From assembly GCF_029854215.1 (NCBI RefSeq), contig NZ_CP122961.1, forward strand, positions 3,658,001 through 3,722,000: a DNA stretch of 64,000 nt, in the 5' to 3' direction. How positions within the stretch are numbered: the stretch's first letter is position 1; every line of letters begins with the position of its first letter. The translations under genes and the position numbers were made by a program. Origin of the DNA: Halomonas alkaliantarctica. GTDB lineage: Bacteria > Pseudomonadota > Gammaproteobacteria > Pseudomonadales > Halomonadaceae. This document shows, in pieces, positions 17,456 to 26,582 of this stretch. A model generated the notes under the pieces. The model was not told the origin of the DNA. It did not search any database and saw only the letters and a list, made by a program, of their open reading frames with translations.

Positions 17456-18631
17456 CTATAGGCTAACATGTCGTTGTTGTAGTTGTAGCTGTCGCTGCCA
17501 CAACAACACCGCCAAGGGCACCAGCGCGACGGGGATCAACACTAGATTAAGCGTCGCCCAGCCTAAGCCGCTGACCAAGGGCCCGGCGAGCAACGCAGTG
17601 ATAGCGGCGGTGCCAAAGACTAAAAACTCGTTGGCGGCCTGGGTGCGCGCTTTATCCACCGGTCGGTAGCTTTCGGTGAGCAGCCCGGTGGCGGGCAGAA
17701 AAGTAAAGTTCCAGCCCAAGCCCAGCAAAATCAGCGCCACGTTGAAACCGGCTAAACTGATACCCCACTGGGCGACCAAGGCACTGGCCACCAACAGCAG
17801 GGAGCCAGCCCCAATGACACGCTTGGCGCCGAAGCGGGTAGCCAAATGGCCAGTAAAGAACGAGGGTAAAAACATCGCTACCACGTGCCACTGGATGGTC
17901 ATTGAAACGTGGTTAAAGTGGTGCCCAGCCCCCGCCATGGCGAGTGGTGTGGCGGTCATGGCCAAGTTCATCACACCGTACCCGACCATCGCCGCGCTTA
18001 CTGCGAGAATAAACGCAGGTTGGCGAAGTATCTTACCCAACGGCAATGCGGTACCTTCGCCCTGGGTGCGGAAGGCGGGCGGTAGTTGCGTCAGCATCAG
18101 CACCACCAAGGCCAGCGCGTAGAGCGCGGCTAAACCCACAAAGCTGCCCAGAAACGGTACCTCGCCCAGCTCACGACTGACCCTGGCCAGCCACGGCCCG
18201 GCAAACGCGGCCAGCACACCGCCCCCCATTACCAAGCCAATCGCCCGATCACGCAGTGCTCCAGGGGCGGCCTCCACGGCTGCAAAGCGATACAGTTGAC
18301 CAAAGCCAATGCCGATACCGATCAACCAGGTTGCCAGCAAAAACAGTCCGAACCTCTCGCTGATCAGCGCCTGCACGGCGACCAGCGCACCCACCAATCC
18401 CACGATATTGCCCAGTATAAAGCCTCGTTTTCGGCCCAACCTGGCCATGATTAACGAGGCGGGAATGGTGGCGCACATAAGACCCAGCCACTGGATAGCG
18501 ACCGGCGCGGTCGACCATGACGCGCTTGGCGCCAAAGACGCACCAATTAACGGCGAGACGGCAATCAGTAAGACATTACCGGTAACCAGCAGCGCCTGGC
18601 AGAGTGACAATAGGGTGACGATTAAAGGCAT
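17456..18631 (-). CDS. MFS transporter
   Basis: A 391-residue major-facilitator protein with 12 predicted membrane segments. The loop 2-3 motif appears as ARLGRKRGFILG, and there is a central cytoplasmic loop rich in charged residues. The start overlaps the stop of the upstream GlxA-type regulator by 10 bases, so the pair is an operon and the regulator likely controls the transporter. Substrate unknown. It may be an efflux pump or a nutrient carrier. Confidence 0.82.
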   Translation of the reverse strand: MPLIVTLLSLCQALLVTGNVLLIAVSPLIGASLAPSASWSTAPVAIQWLGLMCATIPASLIMARLGRKRGFILGNIVGLVGALVAVQALISERFGLFLLATWLIGIGIGFGQLYRFAAVEAAPGALRDRAIGLVMGGGVLAAFAGPWLARVSRELGEVPFLGSFVGLAALYALALVVLMLTQLPPAFRTQGEGTALPLGKILRQPAFILAVSAAMVGYGVMNLAMTATPLAMAGAGHHFNHVSMTIQWHVVAMFLPSFFTGHLATRFGAKRVIGAGSLLLVASALVAQWGISLAGFNVALILLGLGWNFTFLPATGLLTESYRPVDKARTQAANEFLVFGTAAITALLAGPLVSGLGWATLNLVLIPVALVPLAVLLWQRQLQLQQRHVSL

Positions 18632-19629
18632 GAAACGTTCTCCTGAATAGGATCATCAGTATGGGAAGACGCAAAGCGCTGGCGATAGACCGAAGGCGAT
18701 ACCCCGTAGTAGCGCTGAAACTGGCGTCGCAGCTGCTCTGCACTACCCAAACGCCATCGCTGTGCCAAGCGTTCAAGGGAGAACTGTTCACGCTCGTGGA
18801 GCAGAGCCAGGCGCGCTTGTTCAAGGCGTAACTGGGTCAGGTAAGCGCCGGGAGTGGTATTTAAGTAGCGTCTAAATAGCCGGGTTAAATGGCGCGGGGA
18901 GACCGCCATTATATCCGCCATGCTCTCAATATCGTGATCCAAGCAGGGGTCGGCGTGGAGCTGATCCAGCAAGCGGCGCAGTGGCCCCACCTCTTGTTGA
19001 TGCCGCAGTATCTCGCTGAACTGCGACTGCCCACCTGGGCGCTGCAGAAACACGACGAGTTCGCGTGCCACCCGTCCGGCAAGAGCAGCACCGTGATCCG
19101 CTTCTACTAGCGACAGCGCCAAATCAATCCCCGCCGTTACTCCGGCGCTGGTGTAGCGGCCATTGCTTTCGATATACAGCGCATCGGGCTCGACGCTAAG
19201 CGCGGGGTACTCATCGGCCAGTTGCGGTGCATGGCGCCAGTGGGTAGTGACGCGGCAGCCATCCAGCAACCCTGCAGCGGCTAACAAAAAAGCCCCGGAG
19301 CAGATAGAACCAAGCCGTCTCGCCTCTGGGGCGACGTCACAAAGCACCTGCTTCACCACGGCTATTTCACGCTGCTGCATCACGCCACTGCCGCCTGCCA
19401 CCAACAGCGTATCCAGGGGCAGTAAATGAGGAAGCTGATGGTAGGTGTGCGTAGCATGCACGGCTAGGCCGCCGTTGGTGGCTACCGGGCCGATGGCATC
19501 GGCGACTAGGGTTAACTGATAAAGCGGCTGGGGGCTTAACGCATTGGCGCTGGCAAACACCTGCCAGGGGCCGCTGATATCCAGCAGTTGGCAGTCGGGG
19601 TAGGCAAATAGAGCAATATGGCGAGTCAC
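18622..19629 (-). CDS. GlxA-family transcriptional regulator (DJ-1/PfpI + AraC)
   Basis: A 335-residue regulator with an N-terminal DJ-1/PfpI-like sensor domain (about 1-180, including the CSGAFLLAAAGLLDG nucleophile-elbow-like motif) and a C-terminal AraC/XylS double HTH (about 220-320; PRHLTRLFRRYLNTTPGAYL and a second helix pair near the end). The GTG start at 19629 has GGAG 7 bases upstream. GlxA proteins control amino-acid or quaternary-amine catabolism in related bacteria (ArgR, GbdR, CdhR). The ligand here is not identifiable; it probably acts on the downstream MFS gene. Confidence 0.85.
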   Translation of the reverse strand: MTRHIALFAYPDCQLLDISGPWQVFASANALSPQPLYQLTLVADAIGPVATNGGLAVHATHTYHQLPHLLPLDTLLVAGGSGVMQQREIAVVKQVLCDVAPEARRLGSICSGAFLLAAAGLLDGCRVTTHWRHAPQLADEYPALSVEPDALYIESNGRYTSAGVTAGIDLALSLVEADHGAALAGRVARELVVFLQRPGGQSQFSEILRHQQEVGPLRRLLDQLHADPCLDHDIESMADIMAVSPRHLTRLFRRYLNTTPGAYLTQLRLEQARLALLHEREQFSLERLAQRWRLGSAEQLRRQFQRYYGVSPSVYRQRFASSHTDDPIQENVSCL

Positions 19630-19748
19630 TGTCTCACTCCGCTAACGGGCTATCTAAGCATTAGAGAGAGTGTCAGCGCTGCGCCCCATGTCGGCAAGGA
19701 CCATTACCCCACCGATTCGGACATCTTATAAAAAACGCTACATGCGCA

Positions 19749-20432
19749 TCAGCCCGTCCTTTCTAACGGCGCCTCCATCCTGCGTACGCTGGAAACGAAA
19801 TCACTAAAGCGCTCGCCTTGAATCAATACATGATCGCTCAGTGCTTGCTGGGCCGCCACGGGGTCGCCCCGTTCGATGGCTTCCACAATGGTTTGGTGCT
19901 CACTGAGCGAATTATTCACCCGCTGGCGAACCTGCAACTGTAGGCGTCGGTAAGGCTTTAACCGCTGCTTCAACTGACGCGCTTCGCTGGCCAAAAAGGC
20001 ATTGTGGCTAGCGGTGTAGATACAGTCGTGAAACCCTTCGTTTTCGTAGTAATACTCATCGCTGTCGCCAGCCATGGCCGCCGCTTCGCAGCGCTGGTGG
20101 GCTTCGCGTAATGCAGCCAGCTCGGACTCGGTGATTCGTCGAGCCGCCAGGCGGCCGCACATGCCTTCAAGCTCGGCCATCACCTCGAACATCTCGATCA
20201 GTTGATCAATCCCCACTTTTGCAACGAAGGTACCCTTCTTCGGCGAAACGGTGACCAAGCCACTAGCCACCAATTGCTGAAAGGCTTCGCGTACCGGTGT
20301 TCGCGAAACCTGAAACTCACGACCCAAGGCTTCAGGGTCCAGGCGTTCTCCTGGCACACGACGGCCATTAATAATGTCATTCTCAAGAGAATCTCTTAAT
20401 CGCTGAGCGTTTGAACGCTTAGTGCCCGTCAT
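19749..20432 (-). CDS. matR: GntR-family (FadR/FCD) regulator, probable malonate regulator
   Basis: A 227-residue regulator with an N-terminal winged HTH (LGREFQVSRTPVREAFQQLV, about residues 30-55) and a C-terminal FCD ligand-binding helical domain with metal-ligand-like residues (FHDCIYTASHN; LSEHQTIVEAI). An ideal AAGGAGG ribosome site lies 6 bases before ATG 20432. It is divergent from the TRAP/malonyl-CoA genes, the same arrangement as MatR with the malonate operons of rhizobia. The ligand is likely malonate or malonyl-CoA by analogy. Family sure, role inferred from neighbours. Confidence 0.82.
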   Translation of the reverse strand: MTGTKRSNAQRLRDSLENDIINGRRVPGERLDPEALGREFQVSRTPVREAFQQLVASGLVTVSPKKGTFVAKVGIDQLIEMFEVMAELEGMCGRLAARRITESELAALREAHQRCEAAAMAGDSDEYYYENEGFHDCIYTASHNAFLASEARQLKQRLKPYRRLQLQVRQRVNNSLSEHQTIVEAIERGDPVAAQQALSDHVLIQGERFSDFVSSVRRMEAPLERTG

Positions 20433-20476
20433 GTTTTACCTCCTTGGGTCGCGACTCGTCTTAGCCGTTTTAATGC

Positions 20477-20526
20477 TGTCATATAGTTGACATTAGCATA
20501 CGCAACGCCTATTGATATATATATCA
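20477..20526 (+). promoter_or_regulatory. promoter and operator-like repeats of the malonate operon
   Basis: TGTCATATAGTTGACA (20477-20492) is an inverted repeat with TGTCA/TGACA arms and contains a perfect -35 hexamer TTGACA (20487-20492). At 17 bases there is a weak -10, TATTGA (20510-20515). A second perfect palindrome, TGATATATATATCA, spans 20513-20526. An FCD-type repressor bound to the first repeat would cover the -35. Elements are seen; their function is inferred. Confidence 0.5.
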
Positions 20527-20588
20527 GCTCGACTGATAGATACTTATAGCCCATCCAAACACACAACAACAACTGTTGGAGACGCCAC

Positions 20589-21584
20589 ATGCAACGCTAT
20601 TTAATCTCAACTGCTGCCGCCCTCGGTCTCGCCATTGCGGCTTCCCATGCTTCTGCCGATACCGTGCTACGCGCGTCGCATCAATTCCCTGGAGGCCAAG
20701 GGGATGTTCGCGACGAAATGGTGCAAATGATGGCCCGCGAAGTAGCCGATGCGGATGTAGGGCTAACCGTAGAAGTTTATCCGGGCCAATCGCTGTTCAA
20801 AGCGCGTGAACAGTGGAGCGCTATCGCTCGTGGTCGCCTCGATATCACCTCTCTACCACTGGACTACGCCAGTGGTCGGCATCCAGAGTTTTCGGCCACG
20901 CTAATGCCGGGGCTGGTACGCAACCAAGCGCATGCCCAGCGGCTGAATGACTCCGAATACATGACGATGATCAAAGAAGTCATTCGCGAAGGCGGCGCCC
21001 GCGTGCTTGCGGATGCCTGGCTCTCGGGCGGTTTTGCCTCTAGCGAGGGATGCATTACCTCCCCCGATACGGTCGAAGGTCAGATATTTCGTGCAGCCGG
21101 TCCAGCGTTTGAGGAGATGCTAGAAGCCGCTGGTGCGTCTATCGCATCAATGCCCTCTTCTGAGGTTTACACCGCCATGCAAACCGGCGTACTGGACGCC
21201 GCCAACACCTCGTCGATGTCATTTATCTCCTATCGGCTTTACGAGCAGGTCGAGTGCCTGACGGAGCCTGGCGACTTCGCGCTCTGGTACATGTACGAGC
21301 CGATTCTGATCTCGGAGCAAGTGTGGCAGGGGCTTAACGAAGAGCAGCAAGCAGCGCTGATGGAAGCCGGTGAAGCCGCCGAAGCATTCTTCGCTGAAGA
21401 AGCTGCCGCCATTGATCAGGAGATGGTCGACCTTTACGAAGAGAACGGCGTCGAGGTCGTCAGTATGAGCGAAGACGACTACAACGCCTGGCTTGATATC
21501 GCCAAGGAGACTTCCTACAAAAACTTTGCCGACAATGTTCCCAATGGCCAAGCCATTATCGATGCAGCGCTGGCCGTCGAGTAA
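20589..21584 (+). CDS. TRAP transporter substrate-binding protein (DctP family), probable malonate binder
   Basis: A 331-residue periplasmic protein with a Sec signal peptide (MQRYLISTAAALGLAIAASH, cleavage after SASA). The TRAP DctP fold is shown by RASHQFPGGQGD, the EVYPGQSLFKAREQWSAI segment and the TGVLDAANTSSMSF motif around the carboxylate-binding region. The mature protein is strongly acidic in its last third, as expected for a halophile periplasm. It is the first gene of the plus-strand operon; with the two following genes it forms a tripartite Na+-driven importer. Malonate is inferred from the malonyl-CoA genes behind it (compare MatPQM). Confidence 0.87.
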   Translation: MQRYLISTAAALGLAIAASHASADTVLRASHQFPGGQGDVRDEMVQMMAREVADADVGLTVEVYPGQSLFKAREQWSAIARGRLDITSLPLDYASGRHPEFSATLMPGLVRNQAHAQRLNDSEYMTMIKEVIREGGARVLADAWLSGGFASSEGCITSPDTVEGQIFRAAGPAFEEMLEAAGASIASMPSSEVYTAMQTGVLDAANTSSMSFISYRLYEQVECLTEPGDFALWYMYEPILISEQVWQGLNEEQQAALMEAGEAAEAFFAEEAAAIDQEMVDLYEENGVEVVSMSEDDYNAWLDIAKETSYKNFADNVPNGQAIIDAALAVE

Positions 21585-21607
21585 GCAACCCATAATCGCC
21601 TAACGGC

Positions 21608-21633
21608 GCGGCCATTCCTCCCGGAATGGCCGC
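21608..21633 (+). other. intercistronic hairpin after the TRAP binding-protein gene
   Basis: An 11-bp perfect stem (GCGGCCATTCC with its complement) closes a TCCC loop and is followed by TTTCT, so it may act as a partial terminator or 3' stabiliser. It lies 23 bases after the binding-protein stop and 53 bases before the small permease gene. This placement fits raising binding-protein output over the membrane subunits. Confidence 0.6.
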
Positions 21634-21686
21634 TTTCTACAGATGCTTGCTTAGCTTGGTGAAATAACCAGCTTGACGAGGGAATT

Positions 21687-22208
21687 ATGGCACCTGCAAC
21701 GACTCACAATGCCCTTGCACGCAGGGGCATCATTGGCGGCTACATTCGCGTCATGGATAAGCTCTCGCGAATTTCCGCCTATTTGGCCTGCGCCATGTTT
21801 ATTGCGGGCGTATTAGTGATTTGCCAGATGGTATTTATTCGCTACTTGCTTGGAATGAGCACCAGCTGGCAAACCGAGTTCACCATCTTTTCAGTAACGG
21901 CGGCGATGTTGATGGGCAGTCCTTATGTACTGATGACCGGTGGTCACGTGGCTATCACTATTGTGCCCGATGCGCTGGGCGGTATTACCCGCACCATCAT
22001 GCGTTTGATCGCTTCGCTGTTTGGGTTGGGTTTTTGTGCCGCGTTGGCGTATGCCAGCTGGATTTACGTCTTTGAGGCGCTCCATGGCGAGTGGACCACG
22101 GGTTCGGTATGGAATCCCCCACTGTGGCCAGCCTTACTGCCTATGGCCGTTGGTTCCACTCTTCTGTCGCTGCAGTATGTGGCTGAAATCCTGCGTGGGG
22201 AGAGCTAA
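21687..22208 (+). CDS. TRAP transporter small permease (DctQ)
   Basis: A 173-residue membrane protein with four hydrophobic helices typical of DctQ subunits; the conserved pattern RYLLGMSTSWQTEFTIF marks helix 2 and its amphipathic turn. It assists the large permease. The stop is 2 bases before the start of the DctM gene, so they are coupled. The N-terminal 30 residues before the first helix are slightly longer than usual; later in-frame ATG codons exist, but GAGGGA lies upstream of ATG 21687. Confidence 0.85.
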   Translation: MAPATTHNALARRGIIGGYIRVMDKLSRISAYLACAMFIAGVLVICQMVFIRYLLGMSTSWQTEFTIFSVTAAMLMGSPYVLMTGGHVAITIVPDALGGITRTIMRLIASLFGLGFCAALAYASWIYVFEALHGEWTTGSVWNPPLWPALLPMAVGSTLLSLQYVAEILRGES

Positions 22209-22210
22209 AC

Positions 22211-23545
22211 ATGGATCCCATTACCTTAGGCATTATTGTGGCCATCGCATTGATTGTGCTCATGGCCATCGGTACCCCTATCGCTTTTGCCCTGGGCGGT
22301 GTATCGCTGCTGGCACTGCTTTATGACCGTGGTCTTTCCGAGCTCACCTACTTCGGGGAAACCTTTTTTGACCGCATTGCGGAATTTGGTTTTGTCGCTA
22401 TCCCGATGTTTATTCTGATGGGCGCTTCGGTGGCCTCCTCACCCACCGGGCGTGATCTGTATCGCTCGCTGGATCTATGGATGGGCAAGCTGCCCGGGGG
22501 CTTGGCGGTTTCCAATATCGGTGCCTGCTCTATCTTTGCTGCGCTCTCGGGATCATCCCCCGCCACCTGCGCGGCCATCGGCAAAATGGGCATTCCTGAA
22601 ATGCGCAAGCGCGGCTACCCCGATGGCGTGGCGGCAGGCTGTATTGCCGCAGGCGGTACTCTAGGCATTCTGATTCCGCCGTCGGTCACCATGATTATTT
22701 ACGGCATTTCCACAGAAACCTCTATTGGTCGGCTGTTTATCGCCGGGCTGGTGCCGGGCTTTATGCTCGCAGGCCTGTTTATGATCTGGACGATGATCGC
22801 CTGCAAGATGGCCGGTGGCTATAACAACCCGATGGCGGAGTCCGTCGAACGGCTAAAAGAGAACGTTAAGCAAAATGTTGATAGCAACCTAAAAGCATTA
22901 GTGCGGGTACTCCCCTTTCTGGGCGTGGTCGCGGGCATTCTGTTTGCCCTTTATGGCGGAGTGGCAACGCCTTCCGAGGCGGCGGGCGTTGGCGCCTTTC
23001 TATGCTTGGCGCTAGCGATCGTTATCTACCGCATGTGGCAGTTGGGGCCTATCAAGCTGATCATGCGCGACTCGCTGCGCGAAAGTGTGATGATCATGCT
23101 GGTCATCGCCACCGCTGAAGTGTTCGCCTATGCGCTCTCTTCCATGTTTATCACCCAAACCGTGGCGGGCGCGATTGCTGATCTGGAGATTAACCGCTGG
23201 GCGCTAATGGGGGTGATTAACCTCTTCCTGCTAGTGGCCGGTTTCTTCCTGCCGCCGGTGGCCGTGATCGTGATGACTGCGCCGATTCTGTTGCCCATCA
23301 TCCTGGCGGCTAACTTCGACCCCTACTGGTTTGCGGTGATTTTGACTATCAACCTGGAAATCGGCCTGATCACACCACCGGTGGGTCTCAATCTGTTCAT
23401 TATCAAAGGCATCGCGCCGGATATTTCGCTGCGCGACATTCTGATGGGGAGCTTGCCCTACGCGCTGTGCATGGTGCTGGGTATCTTGCTGCTGTGTCTC
23501 TTCCCAGGCATCGCGCTTTGGCTACCTAACTTGATCATGGGGTAA
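22211..23545 (+). CDS. TRAP transporter large permease (DctM)
   Basis: A 444-residue polytopic membrane protein with about 12 helices, forming the ion-coupled translocation subunit. DctM hallmarks are present: FVAIPMFILMGASVASS, GSSPATCAAIGKMGIPEM, the scaffold TLGILIPPSVTMIIYG and a late segment GLITPPVGLNLFIIKG. It is the third gene of the malonate operon. The last codons are 11 bases before the decarboxylase start, with its AAGGAG site right after the stop. Confidence 0.9.
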   Translation: MDPITLGIIVAIALIVLMAIGTPIAFALGGVSLLALLYDRGLSELTYFGETFFDRIAEFGFVAIPMFILMGASVASSPTGRDLYRSLDLWMGKLPGGLAVSNIGACSIFAALSGSSPATCAAIGKMGIPEMRKRGYPDGVAAGCIAAGGTLGILIPPSVTMIIYGISTETSIGRLFIAGLVPGFMLAGLFMIWTMIACKMAGGYNNPMAESVERLKENVKQNVDSNLKALVRVLPFLGVVAGILFALYGGVATPSEAAGVGAFLCLALAIVIYRMWQLGPIKLIMRDSLRESVMIMLVIATAEVFAYALSSMFITQTVAGAIADLEINRWALMGVINLFLLVAGFFLPPVAVIVMTAPILLPIILAANFDPYWFAVILTINLEIGLITPPVGLNLFIIKGIAPDISLRDILMGSLPYALCMVLGILLLCLFPGIALWLPNLIMG

Positions 23546-23556
23546 GGAGTTTGACC

Positions 23557-24924
23557 ATGAACATGCTGTTTTTGCAGGAAGTATTTAACAACATCACCCA
23601 GCGTGATGCCTTGTTACGGCGACGCCAGCCGGAGACGTTAACGCCCGACCATGGGCAGTTGGTAAAAGCCTGCCGGAAGCTGCTGGAAAGTGATGGCGAA
23701 GCTTCAAGCATTGCGCTGGCAAGCCGCGCTTTGGCGATTTATCAGCGCCTTTCTCCGGCGGAGAAAAGCAGCTTTTTTGCTCGTCTAATGACGGACTTTG
23801 CGGCCGAGCCCGGTCCCATTGATGCGGCCTATCTGGCATATCAGGAGGTTCGCGATAACCAATCACTACAGCGCCTGTTTGAAGCCTGCGAGCCGCGTCG
23901 TCAGGAGCTCTTCCGGCGTTTAAATCTAGCCAGCGACGGTACCTATGAGCTGGTTAAAATGCGTGAAGACCTGTTGGGTTTGCTGCGCGAGCAGCCGGAA
24001 CTGGCGGCCATTGACGACGACTTTGCTCACCTTTTCGGCTCCTGGTTCAATCGCGGCTTTTTGATGCTCAAGCGTATTGACTGGAACACCCCCGCTTCGA
24101 TTCTAGAGAAGATCATCCGCTACGAAGCGGTACACGAGATACAGGACTGGGACGATCTGCGTCGACGGCTGGATGCACGTGATCGGCGCTGCTTCGCCTT
24201 TTTCCATCCGGCGATTGGCGACGAGCCGCTAATCTTTGTAGAGGTGGCCCTCCACAAGGGTTTACCAAGCCGAATTCAGCCCATCCTCTCTGGCGAAAGC
24301 AGCTATAGCAAAAAAGGTATTGATGAGGCCGAGGAGGCCGATACTGCGGCGTTCTTTGGTATCAGTAACTGCCAGACCGGCCTGCGCGGCATCTCCTTCG
24401 GTAATTTTTTGATCAAGCAGGTAGTGCAAGAGCTCTCCCAGGAGCTGCCGCAGTTGAAATACTTCGTCACCCTCTCGCCGGTGCCCGGCTTTGCCCAGTG
24501 GTTGCAGGAGCAGCGTAATGATGAGCAGCTTCCCGAGTCCCTGCGTCAATCGCTCAAAGGACTTGAAACACCGGGATGGCATCAAGATAAAACCCGTGAA
24601 GAGCAGCTCAAAGCCGCCATTCGCCCGTTGGCTGCCCGCTACCTGGTCGAGGAGAAGAACCGCCACGGCCTGCCGCTCAACCCGGTGGCCCGCTTTCACC
24701 TCGGTAACGGCGCCGAGCTCCACCGCATTAACTGGTTAGGCGATATCTCCGAGAAAGGTTTTAAACAAGCCGCAGGCCTGATGGTCAACTACCTCTATGT
24801 GCTGGACGATATCGAACGCAACCACGAAAACTATACCGCCAAGGCGACAGTTGCTTGCTCAAATGAGGTGCGTGACCTCGCCAAACGCGCCCGCAAGCTG
24901 GCCAAGGGAGAGACCACCAAATGA
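23557..24924 (+). CDS. matA: malonyl-CoA decarboxylase
   Basis: A 455-residue enzyme of the malonyl-CoA decarboxylase family: malonyl-CoA to acetyl-CoA + CO2. It has the helical N-terminal domain and a C-terminal GNAT-like catalytic domain with the signature CQTGLRGISFGNFLIKQV (about 271-288), preceded by FFHPAIGDEPLIFVEVAL and followed by VTLSPVPGFAQWL, which supply the catalytic Ser/His environment. ATG 23557 is preferred over TTG 23551 because AAGGAG is 7 bases upstream. The end overlaps matB by 4 bases. Together they turn imported malonate into acetyl-CoA. Confidence 0.93.
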   Translation: MNMLFLQEVFNNITQRDALLRRRQPETLTPDHGQLVKACRKLLESDGEASSIALASRALAIYQRLSPAEKSSFFARLMTDFAAEPGPIDAAYLAYQEVRDNQSLQRLFEACEPRRQELFRRLNLASDGTYELVKMREDLLGLLREQPELAAIDDDFAHLFGSWFNRGFLMLKRIDWNTPASILEKIIRYEAVHEIQDWDDLRRRLDARDRRCFAFFHPAIGDEPLIFVEVALHKGLPSRIQPILSGESSYSKKGIDEAEEADTAAFFGISNCQTGLRGISFGNFLIKQVVQELSQELPQLKYFVTLSPVPGFAQWLQEQRNDEQLPESLRQSLKGLETPGWHQDKTREEQLKAAIRPLAARYLVEEKNRHGLPLNPVARFHLGNGAELHRINWLGDISEKGFKQAAGLMVNYLYVLDDIERNHENYTAKATVACSNEVRDLAKRARKLAKGETTK

Positions 24925-26453
24925 GCCATAACCTATTTGAAACCTTTGCTGCCAAAATGCACGAGCGCGCAGAGGCCGATTTCATTACCACCCGCGATGG
25001 CCGCCGCTATTGCTACACCGATGCGCTGGCCATCAGTGCGCAGCTTGCTGGCGCGCTAACCGAGTTAGGCGTTAAGCAAGGCGACCGCGTTGCCGTGCAG
25101 GTAGATAAAAGCCCTGAAGCCATTTTGCTTTACCTGGCCTGCCTGCGCATTGGCGGCGTCTACTTGCCCCTTAATACAGGCTATACCGGCGATGAGATTC
25201 GCTACTTCTTGAACGACGCCGAGCCCGCGCTGTTTGTTTGCCGCCCTAAATTACTCAACGAGGCCCAGGCGCTTGCCGCTGAAACCGGCTGCCCTGCGGT
25301 GGCTACCCTGGATAGCGCTGGTGATGGCAGTCTAATGGAAACCGCTCGCACGGCAGTGCCGCGAGAGGATATCGTGGAACTTGGCGAGCGCGATCTGGCC
25401 GCTATTCTTTACACATCCGGCACCACCGGACGCTCGAAAGGTGCCATGCTCACGCATAAGAACCTCGCCTCAAACGCTGAAACCTTGGTAACAGCCTGGC
25501 ACTTTAGCGCCGATGACCGGCTGATCCATGCGCTACCGATCTTTCACACTCACGGTTTGTTCGTTGCCTGCAACGTCACCCTGATGGCGGGTGCCAGCAT
25601 GCTCTTCCTGCCCAAGTTTGATGCCGATGTCATTTTTGAAGAGTTGCCCCGTGGCAGTGTGATGATGGGCGTTCCTACCTTCTATACGCGCTTGGTTCAG
25701 GATGAGCGTCTGACGACTGATGTTACCGCCAATATGCGGCTGTTCGTCTCCGGCTCTGCTCCGCTCACCGCCGAGACCCACGAAGCGTTTGAAGCCAAAA
25801 CCGGTCATGCGATTCTTGAGCGCTACGGTATGACCGAAACCAATATGAACCTTTCCAACCCTTATGAAGGCGCACGGCGAGCAGGCACCGTAGGTATGCC
25901 GCTGCCCGGCGTGGAGATGCGTATTACCAATCGCGAAACCGGCGATGAAGTGCCTTTGGGTGAGATTGGCATGCTGCAGATTCGCGGCCCGAATGTGTTT
26001 ATCGGCTACTGGCGAATGCCTGAAAAAACCCGCGAGGAGCTGTTAGACGACGGCTTTTTCATTACCGGCGATCTCGCCATGGTCGACGAGCAAGGCTATG
26101 TGCATATTGTAGGTCGCGACAAAGACCTTGTGATTTCCGGCGGCTACAACGTCTATCCCAAAGAGGTGGAACAAGTGATTGACGAGCTCGACCAAGTCGC
26201 TGAATCCGCGGTCATCGGCCTACCCCATCCTGACTTTGGTGAGGGGGTGACCGCTGTAGTCGTGCGCCAGCAAGGTGCCCTTGAAAATCAGCTTAATGAA
26301 GATAAGGTGATCAGCCATCTAGACGGTCGGCTAGCCAAGTATAAGCAGCCCAAACGGGTCTTCTTTGTCGATGAACTCCCCCGCAATACCATGGGCAAAG
26401 TGCAGAAAAATGAGCTTCGCAAGCAGTTTAACGATACCTATCGAAATTCTTAG
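24921..26453 (+). CDS. matB: malonyl-CoA synthetase (acyl-adenylating)
   Basis: A 510-residue ANL-superfamily ligase: malonate + ATP + CoA to malonyl-CoA + AMP + PPi. Motifs: the P-loop YTSGTTGRSKGAM (about 164-176), the adenine motif ERYGMTETN, the hinge GRDKDLVISGGYNVYP (about 399-414) and the catalytic Lys in NTMGKVQKNEL (about 493). The carboxylate-pocket specificity of MatB (an Arg contacting malonate) cannot be pinned without a structure, but the coupling to malonyl-CoA decarboxylase (ATGA overlap) supports it strongly. Last gene of the operon; the terminator at 26491 follows. Confidence 0.9.
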   Translation: MSHNLFETFAAKMHERAEADFITTRDGRRYCYTDALAISAQLAGALTELGVKQGDRVAVQVDKSPEAILLYLACLRIGGVYLPLNTGYTGDEIRYFLNDAEPALFVCRPKLLNEAQALAAETGCPAVATLDSAGDGSLMETARTAVPREDIVELGERDLAAILYTSGTTGRSKGAMLTHKNLASNAETLVTAWHFSADDRLIHALPIFHTHGLFVACNVTLMAGASMLFLPKFDADVIFEELPRGSVMMGVPTFYTRLVQDERLTTDVTANMRLFVSGSAPLTAETHEAFEAKTGHAILERYGMTETNMNLSNPYEGARRAGTVGMPLPGVEMRITNRETGDEVPLGEIGMLQIRGPNVFIGYWRMPEKTREELLDDGFFITGDLAMVDEQGYVHIVGRDKDLVISGGYNVYPKEVEQVIDELDQVAESAVIGLPHPDFGEGVTAVVVRQQGALENQLNEDKVISHLDGRLAKYKQPKRVFFVDELPRNTMGKVQKNELRKQFNDTYRNS

Positions 26454-26490
26454 TTGCCCGTCCTGCCAGCATACTCTTCTTGCCTTTTTT

Positions 26491-26513
26491 GCCCCGCCGC
26501 GTGCGGGGCTTTT
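26491..26513 (+). terminator. Rho-independent terminator of the malonate operon
   Basis: A GCCCCGC / GCGGGGC 7-bp stem with a CGCGT loop, preceded by a T-run and followed by TTTT. It lies 37 bases after the matB stop. The upstream run of six T bases also gives the minus strand an A-rich flank, but the genes on both sides run plus. Confidence 0.8.
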
Positions 26514-26582
26514 AGCAGGGCTTTGCTGGGAAAAGGAACCATTTGCTCTCCTAAGTGTTAAGGTGAAACTACTTAACGAACG

